Of a stretch of 64,000 nucleotides of DNA, positions 20,250-30,048 are shown piece by piece; position 1 is the stretch's first letter; each line of letters begins with the position of its first letter. A program made the translations under genes and the position numbers. The notes beneath the pieces are model-generated. The model was not told the origin of the DNA. It worked only from the letters and a program-made list of their open reading frames with translations, and ran no database searches. The stretch is taken from the NCBI RefSeq assembly GCF_012939955.1, contig NZ_SPMY01000043.1, positions 1 through 64,000 of the forward strand. Direction: 5' to 3'. This DNA is from Candidatus Accumulibacter phosphatis (GTDB lineage Bacteria > Pseudomonadota > Gammaproteobacteria > Burkholderiales > Rhodocyclaceae).

Positions 20250-20969
20250 CTAGCTTGAAATGCGCCACGTATCACGGGTAAGCGAAACCTTTCTGTACGC
20301 CGATGGACGATTCACGCTGCTGATTTCTTCCAGGAACTTGTCAGGATCGTTTGACGGTAGGCGTTTGAGCACTTCGGGGTCCACTTCCCACCACTTCGAA
20401 CAAAGGAGTCTGGCAACTGTTTCCGGAGTGTGGCGGTATTTCACAATACGTGCTGGAACACCGACTACGATTGCGTATGCTGGAACGTCACGAGTCACGA
20501 CGGAGCGTGCTCCGATGATCGCTCCGGTTCCTATCGAGAGACCTTTCATAATCATGGCCTCTCTGCCGATCCATACATCGTTACCAATAACTGTCTGCGC
20601 GGGATCTTCCAATTCCTGGTTGAGAGCGTCATTTTGTAAACAACCTGTACTTACCCAATCTATGGGATGGCTTCTCGCATTTTGCCCAAGAACTACCTCA
20701 TTGCCGATCGAACAAAAACGTCCGATGGCTGCAACGTTCAATAACTCACTTCCACTCCTTATATAAGAGTAGGCTCCCACCTTTAGATATTCGAACTCGG
20801 TTACGGAGGCATTGATGGACACCTGCTCTTCCAGGATCAATATTGCGTGTCGTTTGAATCCAGAAACTCCTTGCGATAGCTTTATATTAAAGCGGTGCAG
20901 AGAGCTGTTGAGGATGGTCGCTTGCAGTTTTCTTAGCATGGCTAGTACGGATGTGGGGAGAAGAAGCAT
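20250..20969 (-). CDS. CatB-like O-acetyltransferase (left-handed beta-helix)
   Basis: A 239-residue hexapeptide-repeat protein. It has 'AIGRFCSIGNEVVLGQNARSH', 'VIGNDVWIGREAMIMKG' and 'GVPARIVKYR', the pattern of xenobiotic/sugar O-acetyltransferases (CatB, NodL and WbbJ-like), including the catalytic-type His in 'ARSHP'. It would move acetyl from acetyl-CoA to a sugar or antibiotic hydroxyl. The gene is visibly richer in A+T than its neighbours, and its start overlaps the 3' end of prc by 28 bases. Both points suggest acquisition by transfer. It may belong to surface-polysaccharide modification; no glycosyltransferases are near. The start could also be the Met ten codons in. Confidence 0.83.
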   Translation of the reverse strand: MLLLPTSVLAMLRKLQATILNSSLHRFNIKLSQGVSGFKRHAILILEEQVSINASVTEFEYLKVGAYSYIRSGSELLNVAAIGRFCSIGNEVVLGQNARSHPIDWVSTGCLQNDALNQELEDPAQTVIGNDVWIGREAMIMKGLSIGTGAIIGARSVVTRDVPAYAIVVGVPARIVKYRHTPETVARLLCSKWWEVDPEVLKRLPSNDPDKFLEEISSVNRPSAYRKVSLTRDTWRISS

Positions 20970-23284
20970 TTCTTCCTTGCCAAGAGCCGGCCAGTTCGCT
21001 TGGAAATGTGGCGTGACTTTGAGGCTTGGCCGGGAAACCGGTATTGTGCCGCTGCAACTTGCTTACCACGTGGTGGCCGGGGCCCTTGGGGCCACGGCTT
21101 CTCATCGGAATTTATCGACGAAGCGGGCTTGCCACGTACAGCCACTCGGGTTTCGCGTTTGAGCAGTCCGACCTGATCGCTGAGAATATGCGCGGCCTCG
21201 TCCAGCAAGATATCTTTCGCATCTTTCCGCGCTTTTTCCGCTGCCAGTTCCTTCTTGAGATCACGTTCGTCGGCCTGCAGGCCGTCGTCCTGCACTGATC
21301 CCGTATTCCTGGCCTCGGTTTCCTCGCCGTTAGGCCCGGACTGGGCATCCTCTTCGGTGCCCCGCAGTTTTTTTCGCAAGGCAATTTTTGCCTCCTGGTC
21401 TTCACGCTCGCGGCGTCTTTCGGCCTCGTTTAAAGAGACTGAAGTTCTCTTGCGAAGGCGGCTTGCTTCGGCCACGTCCTCTTTCAGAAACTTGAAACCC
21501 TGAACAGATTTTATCCGGGCTTCGTGGCGCATTTGCAAGCTGGGCAGGAGCGCTTTCTGATTGCCCTGCGGTGAATAATCAGCTGCCTGGACTTTTGCCC
21601 AGGGGAGCGCATTATCGAAGCTTGATTCGCCGGAGTTCTCTTCGTCTGTAAACGAAGGGAAGTTGATGTCGGGTTCTACACCCCTGAGTTGCGTGGTGCC
21701 GCCATTGATACGGAAGAACTGGGCAATGGTCAGTTTCAAGTCGCCGAGTGCCGGAGTCTCGTTCTTGACGATTTGATCGAGGTTGATCATGGTTTGCACA
21801 GTGCCTTTTCCGAAACTGCGCTCGCCAATCACAAGGCCGCGGCCATAGTCCTGAATTGCCGCGGCAAAGATCTCCGAAGCGGACGCCGAATTCCGGTTTA
21901 TGAGCACCGCCAATGGTCCGTCCCAGGCGACAATGGCATCGGCAGCCCTGGCCACGGTAAGGCTGCCTTTAGCATCGCGCTGTTGTACCACTGGCCCCGC
22001 GCCAATAAACAGGCCAGTCAGCTGGACGGCTTCAGCCAACGACCCGCCGCCGTTATTACGCAAATCCATCAAGACACCGTCGACCTTGTCCGTCTTCAGC
22101 TCATCCAGCAGACGATTCACATCGCGGGTGGCGCTTTTGAAATCCGGGTCACCTCTTCCCCGCGCTTCGAAATCCGCATAGAAGGCGGGCAGGGAGATCA
22201 CCCCGATGCGGCGAGTGGTCTTTCCTTCGGCCACCGAGATGATCGACTTCTTGGCCGCTTGCCGATCCAGTGTTACTTTCTTCCGAGTCAGTGCGACTAG
22301 TTTGTGCTGGCCATCAGGACCGGCATCGACGGGCAGTATGTCCAGCACTACGATGGTGTCCGGCTCGCCGCGAATTTTCGCTACGGTGTCGTCCAGGCGC
22401 CAGCCGAGGATATCGGCGACGACCCCGTTTTTTCCCTGAGCAACGCCCATGATGCGATCGCCGGGCTTCAGTTGCTCGGAGAGTTGAGCGGGCCCGCCCG
22501 GAACAAGTTCTCGAATGATCGTGTAATCGTCTTTCTGGGTCAGTACCGCACCGATGCCAACGAGAGAGAGCCGCATTGAAATGTCGAACTCCTCCGTCGC
22601 CCTTGAACCCATGTAGTTGGTATGCGGTTCGATGGACGTGGCGTAGGCATTCATGAACAGCTGGAAGGCGTCTTCACTCTTGGTCAGGGCCACTCGCTGA
22701 AGGGAATTCTCATAGCGCTTGTCGAGCGTCTCGATAATGGCCTTGTCGTCTTTTCCGGCCAGTTTGAGTCGCAACCAGTCGCTCTTGACCCGTGTACGCC
22801 ACAATTCCTTGATTTCCTGCTCGGATTTCGCCCACGCGGCCTTTTCTCGATTGTATTGGTAATGCTCATTCTTGCGGAAATCGAAACTGTCTTTGAGCAA
22901 GCTGCGGGCGTAAGTGAAACGCTCGACGACCCGCTGCGTGTAGAGGTTGAAAATGGCAAAGGGAAGGCCGAGGTATTCATTGTAGATGGCGTCATCGAAG
23001 CTGGTGCGTGCGGCTTCGAGGTGATCGATGTCGCTTTGAACAAAGAAACGCTTCTCACCGTCGAGCAATTTCAGGTAGCGGTCGAAGATCTTCGCCGACA
23101 GTGCGTCGTCCAGGGGGACTGGCTTGTAGTGGTGTCGGGTGAGCAATTCTGCTGCCAGGTGTGCTGCCTTCGGCTGTTCCGACAGGGGCTTCAAGGGCGG
23201 GACAGCTTGCGTCGTCAGTTCGGACGTCGCGGCCTGCACCCCCATCGCTGCCACAAATACGAAGCACCACAGTAACTTTTTCAT
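20942..23284 (-). CDS. prc: Tail-specific carboxy-terminal protease (S41A), with long tail
   Basis: A 780-residue periplasmic protease with a signal peptide (residues 1-19) and an N-terminal Tsp domain. A PDZ domain lies around 235-330, and the S41 catalytic core has Ser468 in 'NRNSASASEIF', Asp479 in 'QDYGRG' and Lys493 in 'SFGKGTVQ'. It degrades proteins with apolar C termini and processes murein hydrolases. Homologues end roughly 60-80 residues earlier. The basic tail from about residue 715 ('RGKPASSINSDEKPW' onward) looks non-native and runs into the acetyltransferase gene. This suggests the original end was replaced when foreign DNA joined. Confidence 0.93.
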   Translation of the reverse strand: MKKLLWCFVFVAAMGVQAATSELTTQAVPPLKPLSEQPKAAHLAAELLTRHHYKPVPLDDALSAKIFDRYLKLLDGEKRFFVQSDIDHLEAARTSFDDAIYNEYLGLPFAIFNLYTQRVVERFTYARSLLKDSFDFRKNEHYQYNREKAAWAKSEQEIKELWRTRVKSDWLRLKLAGKDDKAIIETLDKRYENSLQRVALTKSEDAFQLFMNAYATSIEPHTNYMGSRATEEFDISMRLSLVGIGAVLTQKDDYTIIRELVPGGPAQLSEQLKPGDRIMGVAQGKNGVVADILGWRLDDTVAKIRGEPDTIVVLDILPVDAGPDGQHKLVALTRKKVTLDRQAAKKSIISVAEGKTTRRIGVISLPAFYADFEARGRGDPDFKSATRDVNRLLDELKTDKVDGVLMDLRNNGGGSLAEAVQLTGLFIGAGPVVQQRDAKGSLTVARAADAIVAWDGPLAVLINRNSASASEIFAAAIQDYGRGLVIGERSFGKGTVQTMINLDQIVKNETPALGDLKLTIAQFFRINGGTTQLRGVEPDINFPSFTDEENSGESSFDNALPWAKVQAADYSPQGNQKALLPSLQMRHEARIKSVQGFKFLKEDVAEASRLRKRTSVSLNEAERRREREDQEAKIALRKKLRGTEEDAQSGPNGEETEARNTGSVQDDGLQADERDLKKELAAEKARKDAKDILLDEAAHILSDQVGLLKRETRVAVRGKPASSINSDEKPWPQGPRPPRGKQVAAAQYRFPGQASKSRHISKRTGRLLARKKCFFSPHPY

Positions 23285-24082
23285 TGATCTCCTGCCTCAT
23301 CGAGCCGCCGAGTCCGGTGACTGGGTGCAAAATCGGTATGTCTGCCTTGACCTTCCGGGAACTCGCCGAACGGTCGCAGCAATTGTTGAGTGCGCGCAAT
23401 ACTAGTGGGTTTGTCGGACAACCGATAGACAGGAACTGTAACCGGATGTGCGTGATTTTATATCCGCCAACGCTATCCTGGTCCTGGCCGGCGTGCGCTC
23501 GGGGTCGGGCGAAGGGCGCCCCGCTCGGCGCGCAGCGTCTTCCAGGCGCTGTTGGCCACCCTGGGGGCGGTTGCCAGCCGCATCGGTTCGGAGTTCATGC
23601 CGACGCTCAACGAAGGCTCGCTGTCCTGCTTGCCGGCATGTCAGCCGGATTCCGTTTCGCTGCTTTGCCACGCACTGCTGACCACAGGTGCAAGCCGGCA
23701 TGGCCGAAGTTATCGCGAGCAATGGCGATGCGGTAGCTCGGACACGGTGGTCGCGGTTTAGATCCAGGACGGCCATGTCCCGGCAAGAGTTTGGTACGCC
23801 AAGACGGGAGGTTGAGGGAATCGTCGCGGTTCTCTTGTCTTGCCACAAAACTCGAGCGAATTTGTCGGATTTTCTTACACTACCGGCGAAGGAATCGGCC
23901 GCTTGCCGTCGATTGGTGGCCGCGAAGCGTGAAAAGCGCAATTAATTCAGCTTCGCCGAGCGGTATCCAAAACCTCTGGCACGATTGCTGCTTCGACTAG
24001 GCGTGCACGGCGATTCGCCGTAAGGGGCTCGGATCGTTGAGCTCCGACCATTCTTCCACGACACCTGCTACGGGAGTTCCCC
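23285..24082. other. Decayed region between prc and the PEP-CTERM gene
   Basis: About 800 bases without an intact gene. It includes the prc promoter region (immediately right of 23284), a fragment of a metal efflux pump (23540-23700) and otherwise featureless sequence. A gggag ribosome-binding site lies just before 24083. Confidence 0.5.
23540..23700 (+). pseudogene. Remnant of a CzcA/CusA-type metal efflux pump
   Basis: In one plus-strand frame the sequence reads 'ATLGAVASRIGSEFMPTLNEGSL', a close match to the conserved 'LGSEFMPxLNEGxL' periplasmic start of the second half of heavy-metal RND pumps (CzcA/CusA). The next ~25 codons keep a faint likeness ('CLPACQPDSVS' for 'MPASLPGISVT') and then homology is lost. 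No start, stop context or other part of the ~1,040-residue gene remains. It suggests a metal-resistance locus once stood here, fitting the CusRS-like pair at 18-20 kb. Confidence 0.62.
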
Positions 24083-24925
24083 ATGTTCAAACCAATCTCA
24101 ATCCTCTCGCTATCCTTGCTGGTGGCGAACGTATCCCATGCCGCTTTGGTCACCGATCCGAACGACGCGCGTTCGTGGCAGGGCGCAACAGTCGGCACCT
24201 TCGCTGCCCTCTACTATGGCTCCGACACGCTGGCGAACCGTCAGTTGGTCGTCGACAATCAACTTCTGGACGATAGCTATTTCCAGTCGGCCGGCTTCGC
24301 TGCCGCGCAGTTCATCAAGTTCAACGGCGTTGACCTCGTCGCCAACCCTGGTTACAGCAGTTATGGCACGTCGTTGGACCAGCCAAATGCCAGTGACAGC
24401 AACGATGGTACCTACAATTACACCGCCGGTGCTCCGGGAGCAGTCGTCGGCGGTAGTAGCGTCGATCAGCACTGGGTACAGACTGATAATGTGATCGGCA
24501 ATTCGATCTGGGATCTCGGTTTCCAGGCCACCAAGGCTGCCGTTTTCAACACCATCGACCATGGTCCCTTGCCTCAGGAAGCCATCGAATCAACGGTCTA
24601 CCTGTCCAACGACAAGCTTATCTGGACGCAGGCGGTGACCGAGCGTGTATGGCTTGAGGGCATTTACGCTGACAGCTCGGTGGTCTGGGACGGATTTGCC
24701 TACGCCGTGGGCACCGGCAGCAACGCAACTTTCCGCTATGCGTCGGTAATTTGGGGTGGCCCCGGCGCCTTGCTGGCTGACGGTGACAACGAAATCAACG
24801 GCATCATGGGTTTGCAGTCGGATTTCCAGCCGCCTCCAACCGACGTTCCCGAGCCAGCCTCTCTCGCCTTGCTGGGGATCGGTTTGGCCGGTCTCGCAGG
24901 CATGCGTCGCCGTCGCGGCGCCTGA
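24083..24925 (+). CDS. PEP-CTERM sorted exoprotein
   Basis: A 280-residue secreted protein with an N-terminal signal peptide (cut after about residue 20, 'NVSHAA'), a beta-rich body of unknown fold, and a C-terminal sorting signal. That signal is the 'VPEPASLALLG' motif, a short hydrophobic helix and an Arg cluster. In this family exosortase recognises the tail and anchors or releases the protein, usually together with exopolysaccharide synthesis in biofilm or floc formers. Start ATG 24083 has gggag six bases upstream. Exosortase is not in the window. The body has no recognised domain. Confidence 0.9.
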   Translation: MFKPISILSLSLLVANVSHAALVTDPNDARSWQGATVGTFAALYYGSDTLANRQLVVDNQLLDDSYFQSAGFAAAQFIKFNGVDLVANPGYSSYGTSLDQPNASDSNDGTYNYTAGAPGAVVGGSSVDQHWVQTDNVIGNSIWDLGFQATKAAVFNTIDHGPLPQEAIESTVYLSNDKLIWTQAVTERVWLEGIYADSSVVWDGFAYAVGTGSNATFRYASVIWGGPGALLADGDNEINGIMGLQSDFQPPPTDVPEPASLALLGIGLAGLAGMRRRRGA

Positions 24926-25421
24926 TCAAGCGTGGTGCCGGATGATGATTGCTCCGCCGGTGTCCGGCGGGGTCTTCTCGTTCGGCCAAGCACCATTGTC
25001 GGACCGTGTCCAAGCGGGCTGATGGGAGCAAGCGGGGGAGACGGTACCCTGTGCCCCCGGAGTTCGACAGGCGACGTCGCAAGTTGTGGAATATGCAGAA
25101 GTCGCTTAGGGAAAGGAGTCGCTCGCTGGGTGTGCCCGCTTGTCCGCGCTTATCCCGGTTCCGCCGCGGCCTACTGACGTTTTCCGTGTCAGGAGTGACC
25201 GCTATCGTGCCGCTGATGCAAGGCGCTCTCGATCTTCTTGAGCTCGGTGATGCGGCGAAAGTTGATCAGTGAAACCTGGCGCGTATGCTTCGCCCGACAA
25301 AATCGCTACCGGTGTGCGAACGCTGCCGCTGAGACTTGCCAGTCTCGTTCCCTTTCAGCCGCAAGTGTAGGCTGGGCGGGAACGAGACTGATGCGCAAGT
25401 TTGCGAGAGGCAGGAACAAGC
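24926..25421. other. Intergenic region before the GH13 gene
   Basis: About 500 bases with no gene I can support. It includes a 13-bp perfect inverted repeat (25340-25352 with 25378-25390), described separately. A minus-strand stretch around 25215-25290 ('LINFRRITELKKIES') faintly resembles a PAS-kinase linker but is too short to call. Confidence 0.4.
25340..25390. promoter_or_regulatory. 13-bp inverted repeat in the GH13 leader
   Basis: cagtctcgttccc (25340-25352) is mirrored exactly by gggaacgagactg (25378-25390), 31 bases upstream of the GH13 start. It could be a repressor operator, or a leader hairpin that affects translation. Confidence 0.5.
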
Positions 25422-26751
25422 ATGAAACGGCAGCTCATGAAACGCAGTGAAATCTGGTACCACCTCTATCCGCTCGGTTTTCTGGGCGCGGAGGAGCGGA
25501 ATCCTGCTCCTGGTGCGGTTGATGGCCCCACTGCGCACCGACTGAGGGACCTGGTGGGCTGGCTGGACCATCTGGTCGAGCTTGGGGTGACAGCATTGCT
25601 GTTAGGCCCGGTGTTCGAATCGGAATCGCACGGCTATGACGTCGTCGATCCCTTTCGCGTCGATCGTCGACTGGGCAGCGAAACGGACCTGCTCCACCTC
25701 ATCGACGAGTGCCACCAACGTTCTCTGCGCGTGGGACTCGATGTGGTTTTTAACCACGTCGGGCGCGGCCATGCTTTTTTTTGCCGACGTAGTGGAACAT
25801 GGTCGTGAATCTGCCCGCTCGGATTGGTTCCACATCGATTTCGATCGACCGGGTCGCGACGGATTCGGCTACGCCAACTTCGAGGGTCACGGCCAGCTGG
25901 TGAAACTCAGGCATGCCAATGCCCAGGTTCTCGACTGGGCCGTGGATGTCGCCACCTATTGGCTGGATCGTGGCGTCGATGCCCTGCGCTTGGACGCGGC
26001 TTACGCCATCCCGGCCGGTTTCCTGGCGAGCCTTGAGAAACGCATGCGTGCCGCAAGGCCGGATTTACTACTGATCGGCGAAGTGATCCACGGCGACTAC
26101 GCAGCAATCGCCAAAGCGTCACGGCTGACCTCCGTAACCCAATACGAACTATGGAAAGCCATCTGGAGTTCTCTCAACGAGCACAACTTGTACGAGTTGG
26201 CGCATGCGCTGGAGCGGCACATTGATTTCTGCAGGCATTTTGTGCCGTGGAATTTCGTGGGCAACCACGACACGACGCGTATTGCCAGCAAACTGCGCGA
26301 CCGGCGCCATCTGCCGCATGCGCTGGCGATCCTGTTTACGATACCGGGCATCCCGGCCGTCTACGCCGGAGATGAGCAGGGCGCTGAAGGTACGAAGTAC
26401 GATCGCGAGGGTGGCGATGCGGAGATTCGCAGGCCTTTAGCGCATCAGCCCGCCGACCTGGCCGGCGACAGCCTGCGCACTTGGCAAATGCACCGTGAAT
26501 TGATCGCCCTCCGTCGCGCTCGACCCTGGCTCGTCGATGGCGTGTTAAAAGTTACGCAGCTCGGTAATCGTTCGATTGCCTTCGAGGTGCGCGCCCAGAA
26601 AAACCTGCTGGTGACGGTGTTGAACACGGATGAGCGCTCTGTTTCGTGCACCCTTCCACCCGGCCTGGTTCTGGTCGCCGGGCACGCAGTGAGCAAGTTG
26701 CAGGCGAGCGAGCTACCCGCGCAGGGATGGGGAATCTGGTCGTCGGCGTGA
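25422..26751 (+). pseudogene. GH13 alpha-amylase-family glycosidase, frameshifted at a T8 run
   Basis: The first ~120 codons ('EIWYHLYPLGFLG', 'ALLLGPVFESESHGYD', 'VGLDVVFNHVGRGHAFF') and the rest ('GVDALRLDAAYAIP' with the nucleophile Asp, 'LLIGEVIHGDY' with the acid/base Glu, 'FVGNHDTTRI') are in different frames. The switch occurs at eight T's at 25774-25782. Deleting one T restores a 442-residue enzyme with all GH13 catalytic residues. The family hydrolyses or transfers alpha-1,4-glucan or trehalose-type linkages; specificity is unknown. Start ATG 25422 follows gagaggcagg. It may be a working gene with a sequencing error, or a slippage-regulated one. Confidence 0.85.
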
Positions 26752-26863
26752 GGCCTGTTGCGCTTTCGGCCAATCACCTGCCAAGGGCTGCTTGACGGGC
26801 GCCAGAGAGTAGGCCAGCAAAGCGTTTAGCAAAGCGGCTACCCCAGCAGCAAAGCGATGCGGG

Positions 26864-29800
26864 TCACGGAGATCCTTCGTTGCGGCCTGCGTCAGTGGCC
26901 GCGGCGACAGCCTCCGCTGCTGCCGGCTTGTCCTTGAAGATGCGCTTGATCAGCACATAGAACATCGGCACGAAGAAGAGACCGAGGACGGTGGCCGAGA
27001 TCGTGCCGCCGAGTACGCCGGTGCCGATCGCGTTCTGGCTGCCGGAGCCGGCGCCGGTGCTTATGGCCAGCGGCAGCACGCCCAGTGCGAAGGCCAGCGA
27101 GGTCATCAGGATCGGGCGCAGGCGCATGCGTACCGCGCTCAGCGTGGCGCTGACCAGATCGTGGCCGGCCTCGACCTGGGCCTTGGCGAATTCGACGATC
27201 AGAATCGCGTTCTTCGACGACAGGCCGATGGTTGCCAGCAGGCCGACCTGGAAGTACACGTCGTTGGACAGGCCGCGACCGCTCGCTGCCAGCAGCGCAC
27301 CAAGCACGCCCAGCGGCACTACCAGCATCACCGCAAACGGAACCGACCAGCTCTCGTAAAGCGCCGCCAGGCACAGAAACACGACCAGCAGCGACAACGC
27401 ATACAGCGCCGGCGCCTGCGCTCCCGAGCGGCGTTCCTCGTAGGAAGTGCCCGACCATTCATAGCCAATGCCCGGTGGCAGCTTGGCGATGAGCTCCTGA
27501 ACGGCATTCATCGCGTCACCCGAGGAGAGTCCGGGGGCTGCCTGGCCGAGCACTTCGATCGACGGCTGGCCGTTGAAACGCTCGAGAAGCGGTGAGCCAA
27601 AGCCCCATTTGGCCGTGGTGAAGGCCGAGAAGGGCACCATTTCGCCTTTGCCGTTGCGCACATACCATTTCTTGAGGTCGTCCGGCGTCATGCGGGCAGC
27701 CGCCTCGGCCTGAAGATAGACTTTCTTGATTCGTCCGCGGTCGATGAAGTCGTTGATGTAATTGCCACCCCAGGCCGTGGACAGCGTGTCGTTGATGCTC
27801 GCCACGCTCACCCCGAGGGCGCCGGCCTTGGCATGGTCGATCTCGAGCTGGTACTCGGGCATGTCTTCCTGACCATTCGGGCGCACGCCGACCAGTCGCT
27901 TGTCCTCTCTCGCCATGCCCAGGAACTGGTTGCGTGCCGCCACCAGGGCATCGTGGCCGAGGCCGCTGCGGTCCTGTAGCTGGACGCTGAAACCGTTGGA
28001 GGTGCCCAACTCGATCACCGCCGGCGGGACAAAGGCAAAGACCATCGCTTCGCGGATCTTCGAGAAAGCGGCCATCGCGCGTCCGGCGATCGCCTTGACG
28101 CTCATGCCCGGTCCCTGCCGCTCGCTCCAGTTGCGCATATTGATGAAGCCAATGCCCATGTTCTGGCCGCGGCCGCCGAAGCTGAAGCCGGCGACGGTGA
28201 AAATCGAAGCTGCGGTGTCCTTTTCGTCGTCGAGGAAGTGGCGCTCGACTTTCTTGAGGACCTCGATGGTGCGCTCCTGGGTGGCGCCTGCAGGCAGCAT
28301 CACCTGGGTGAACATCACCCCCTGATCCTCTTCCGGCAGGAAGGAGGTCGGCATGCGCATGAACAGGAAGCCGAGCACCACCACGATCAGCGCGTAGATG
28401 ACCAGGTAGCGCCCGCTGCGCTGAAGAATGCGCCCGACCGCGGATTCGTACCGCCCGGTGTTGCGTTCGAACATGCCGTTGAACCAGCCGAAGAAGCCGC
28501 TGAACCAGCCGCCCTCGCCGTGGCCATGGCCCTTGGCCACCGGTTTCAGCATGGTGACGCACAGCGCCGGGGTGAACACCAGGGCGATGAGCACCGACAA
28601 GGCCATCGCGGCGACGATGGTGATCGAGAACTGGCGGTAGATGACGCCGGTCGAGCCACCGAAAAAGGCCATCGGCACGAAGACCGCCGACAGCACCAGG
28701 CCGATGCCGACCAGCGCGCCGGTGATCTGGCCCATCGACTTGCGGGTTGCATCACGCGCCGAGAGGCCTTCCTCGCTCATTACCCGCTCGACGTTCTCGA
28801 CGACCACGATGGCGTCGTCCACCAGCAAGCCGATGGCCAGCACGGTGCCAAACATGGTCAGGGTGTTGATCGAAAAACCGAAGGCCGCCATCACTCCGAA
28901 AGTTCCGAGCAGCACCACCGGCACGGCGATGGTCGGGATCAGGGTGGCGCGGAAATTCTGCAGGAACAGGAACATCACCAGGAACACCAGCACGATCGCT
29001 TCGAGCAGGGTCTTCACCACTTCCTCGATGGAGATCCTGACGAACGGTGTGGTGTCGTAAGGGATGACCACGTCGACGCCGGCCGGGAAATAGCGCTTCA
29101 TTTCTGCGAGGGTGGCACGCACCGCAGTGGCCGTTTTCAGGGCATTGGCGCCGGCCGCCAGCTTGACGCCGATACCGGCCGCCGGCTGGCCGTTATAGCG
29201 GGCAACGGTGCTGTAGTCCTGGGCGCCGATTTCGATCCGTGCCACATCCCCGAGTCGTACTTCGCCGCCCTGGCTGGAGCTGCGCAGCAGGATGTTTTCG
29301 AACTCCCCGACGGTCTGCAGGCGACTCTGGGCGGTAATCGCGGCGGTGAAACCCTGCCCGGGCAGCGCCGGCGTGCCGCCGAGCTGGCCGGCGGAGACCT
29401 GCGTGTTCTGTGCCTCGATCGCCGTCCGGATGTCGGCCGGCGTCAGCCGGTAGTTATTCAACTTGGCGGGATCGACCCAGACGCGCATGGCGTACTGCGA
29501 TCCGAAAATTTGCACCTCGCCGACGCCGCTGACGCGCGACAGCGGATCTTGCACCGAGGAGACAATGAAATCCGCCAGATCGACATTGTCGAGCGTGCCC
29601 TGTTTCGAAACGAAACCGATCACCATCAGGAAGTTGCGCGCCGACTTGGCGACCTGCACGCCCTGCTGCTGTACCGCCTGCGGCAATAGTGGCAGCGCAA
29701 GTTGCAGCTTGTTCTGTACCTGCACCTGCGCAATATCCGGATTGGTGGCGGCATCGAAAGTCAGCGTGATGGCGGCGCGACCGAAGGAGTCGCTCGACGA

Positions 29801-30037
29801 GTTGATGTAGAGCAGGCCGTCGAGACCGGTCAGTTTCTGCTCGATGATCTGGGTGACGGATTCCTCAACCGCCTTCGCCGAGGCGCCCGGATAGCTGGTG
29901 TTGATCACCACGGCCGGTGGGGCGATCGACGGATACTGCGAAACCGGCAACTGCAGAATGGAAAGTGCGCCCGCCAGCATGATGACGATGGCGATGACCC
30001 AGGCGAAGATCGGCCGGTCGATAAAGAAATTGACCAC
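26864..30037 (-). CDS. RND (HAE1) multidrug efflux permease, AcrB/MexB-like
   Basis: A 1,057-residue inner-membrane pump of normal length with twelve expected transmembrane segments. The proton-relay pair Asp407-Asp408 lies in '[16 protein letters not shown]', and the TM10 Lys in '[15 protein letters not shown]'. The N terminus '[14 protein letters not shown]' is typical of AcrB. It exports lipophilic drugs, dyes and solvents using proton motive force. It starts 11 bases after the membrane-fusion gene stop, forming one operon controlled by the divergent TetR gene. No outer-membrane factor is encoded in the operon, so a TolC/OprM-like protein must come from elsewhere. Confidence 0.95.
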   Translation of the reverse strand: MVNFFIDRPIFAWVIAIVIMLAGALSILQLPVSQYPSIAPPAVVINTSYPGASAKAVEESVTQIIEQKLTGLDGLLYINSSSDSFGRAAITLTFDAATNPDIAQVQVQNKLQLALPLLPQAVQQQGVQVAKSARNFLMVIGFVSKQGTLDNVDLADFIVSSVQDPLSRVSGVGEVQIFGSQYAMRVWVDPAKLNNYRLTPADIRTAIEAQNTQVSAGQLGGTPALPGQGFTAAITAQSRLQTVGEFENILLRSSSQGGEVRLGDVARIEIGAQDYSTVARYNGQPAAGIGVKLAAGANALKTATAVRATLAEMKRYFPAGVDVVIPYDTTPFVRISIEEVVKTLLEAIVLVFLVMFLFLQNFRATLIPTIAVPVVLLGTFGVMAAFGFSINTLTMFGTVLAIGLLVDDAIVVVENVERVMSEEGLSARDATRKSMGQITGALVGIGLVLSAVFVPMAFFGGSTGVIYRQFSITIVAAMALSVLIALVFTPALCVTMLKPVAKGHGHGEGGWFSGFFGWFNGMFERNTGRYESAVGRILQRSGRYLVIYALIVVVLGFLFMRMPTSFLPEEDQGVMFTQVMLPAGATQERTIEVLKKVERHFLDDEKDTAASIFTVAGFSFGGRGQNMGIGFINMRNWSERQGPGMSVKAIAGRAMAAFSKIREAMVFAFVPPAVIELGTSNGFSVQLQDRSGLGHDALVAARNQFLGMAREDKRLVGVRPNGQEDMPEYQLEIDHAKAGALGVSVASINDTLSTAWGGNYINDFIDRGRIKKVYLQAEAAARMTPDDLKKWYVRNGKGEMVPFSAFTTAKWGFGSPLLERFNGQPSIEVLGQAAPGLSSGDAMNAVQELIAKLPPGIGYEWSGTSYEERRSGAQAPALYALSLLVVFLCLAALYESWSVPFAVMLVVPLGVLGALLAASGRGLSNDVYFQVGLLATIGLSSKNAILIVEFAKAQVEAGHDLVSATLSAVRMRLRPILMTSLAFALGVLPLAISTGAGSGSQNAIGTGVLGGTISATVLGLFFVPMFYVLIKRIFKDKPAAAEAVAAATDAGRNEGSP

Positions 30038-30048
30038 GCTTCAGGCCC

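Noticed and set aside
28238-29689. 483-codon plus-strand frame opposite the RND pump gene
   Set aside because: Histidine/arginine-biased shadow composition with no homology; the pump gene is complete on the other strand.
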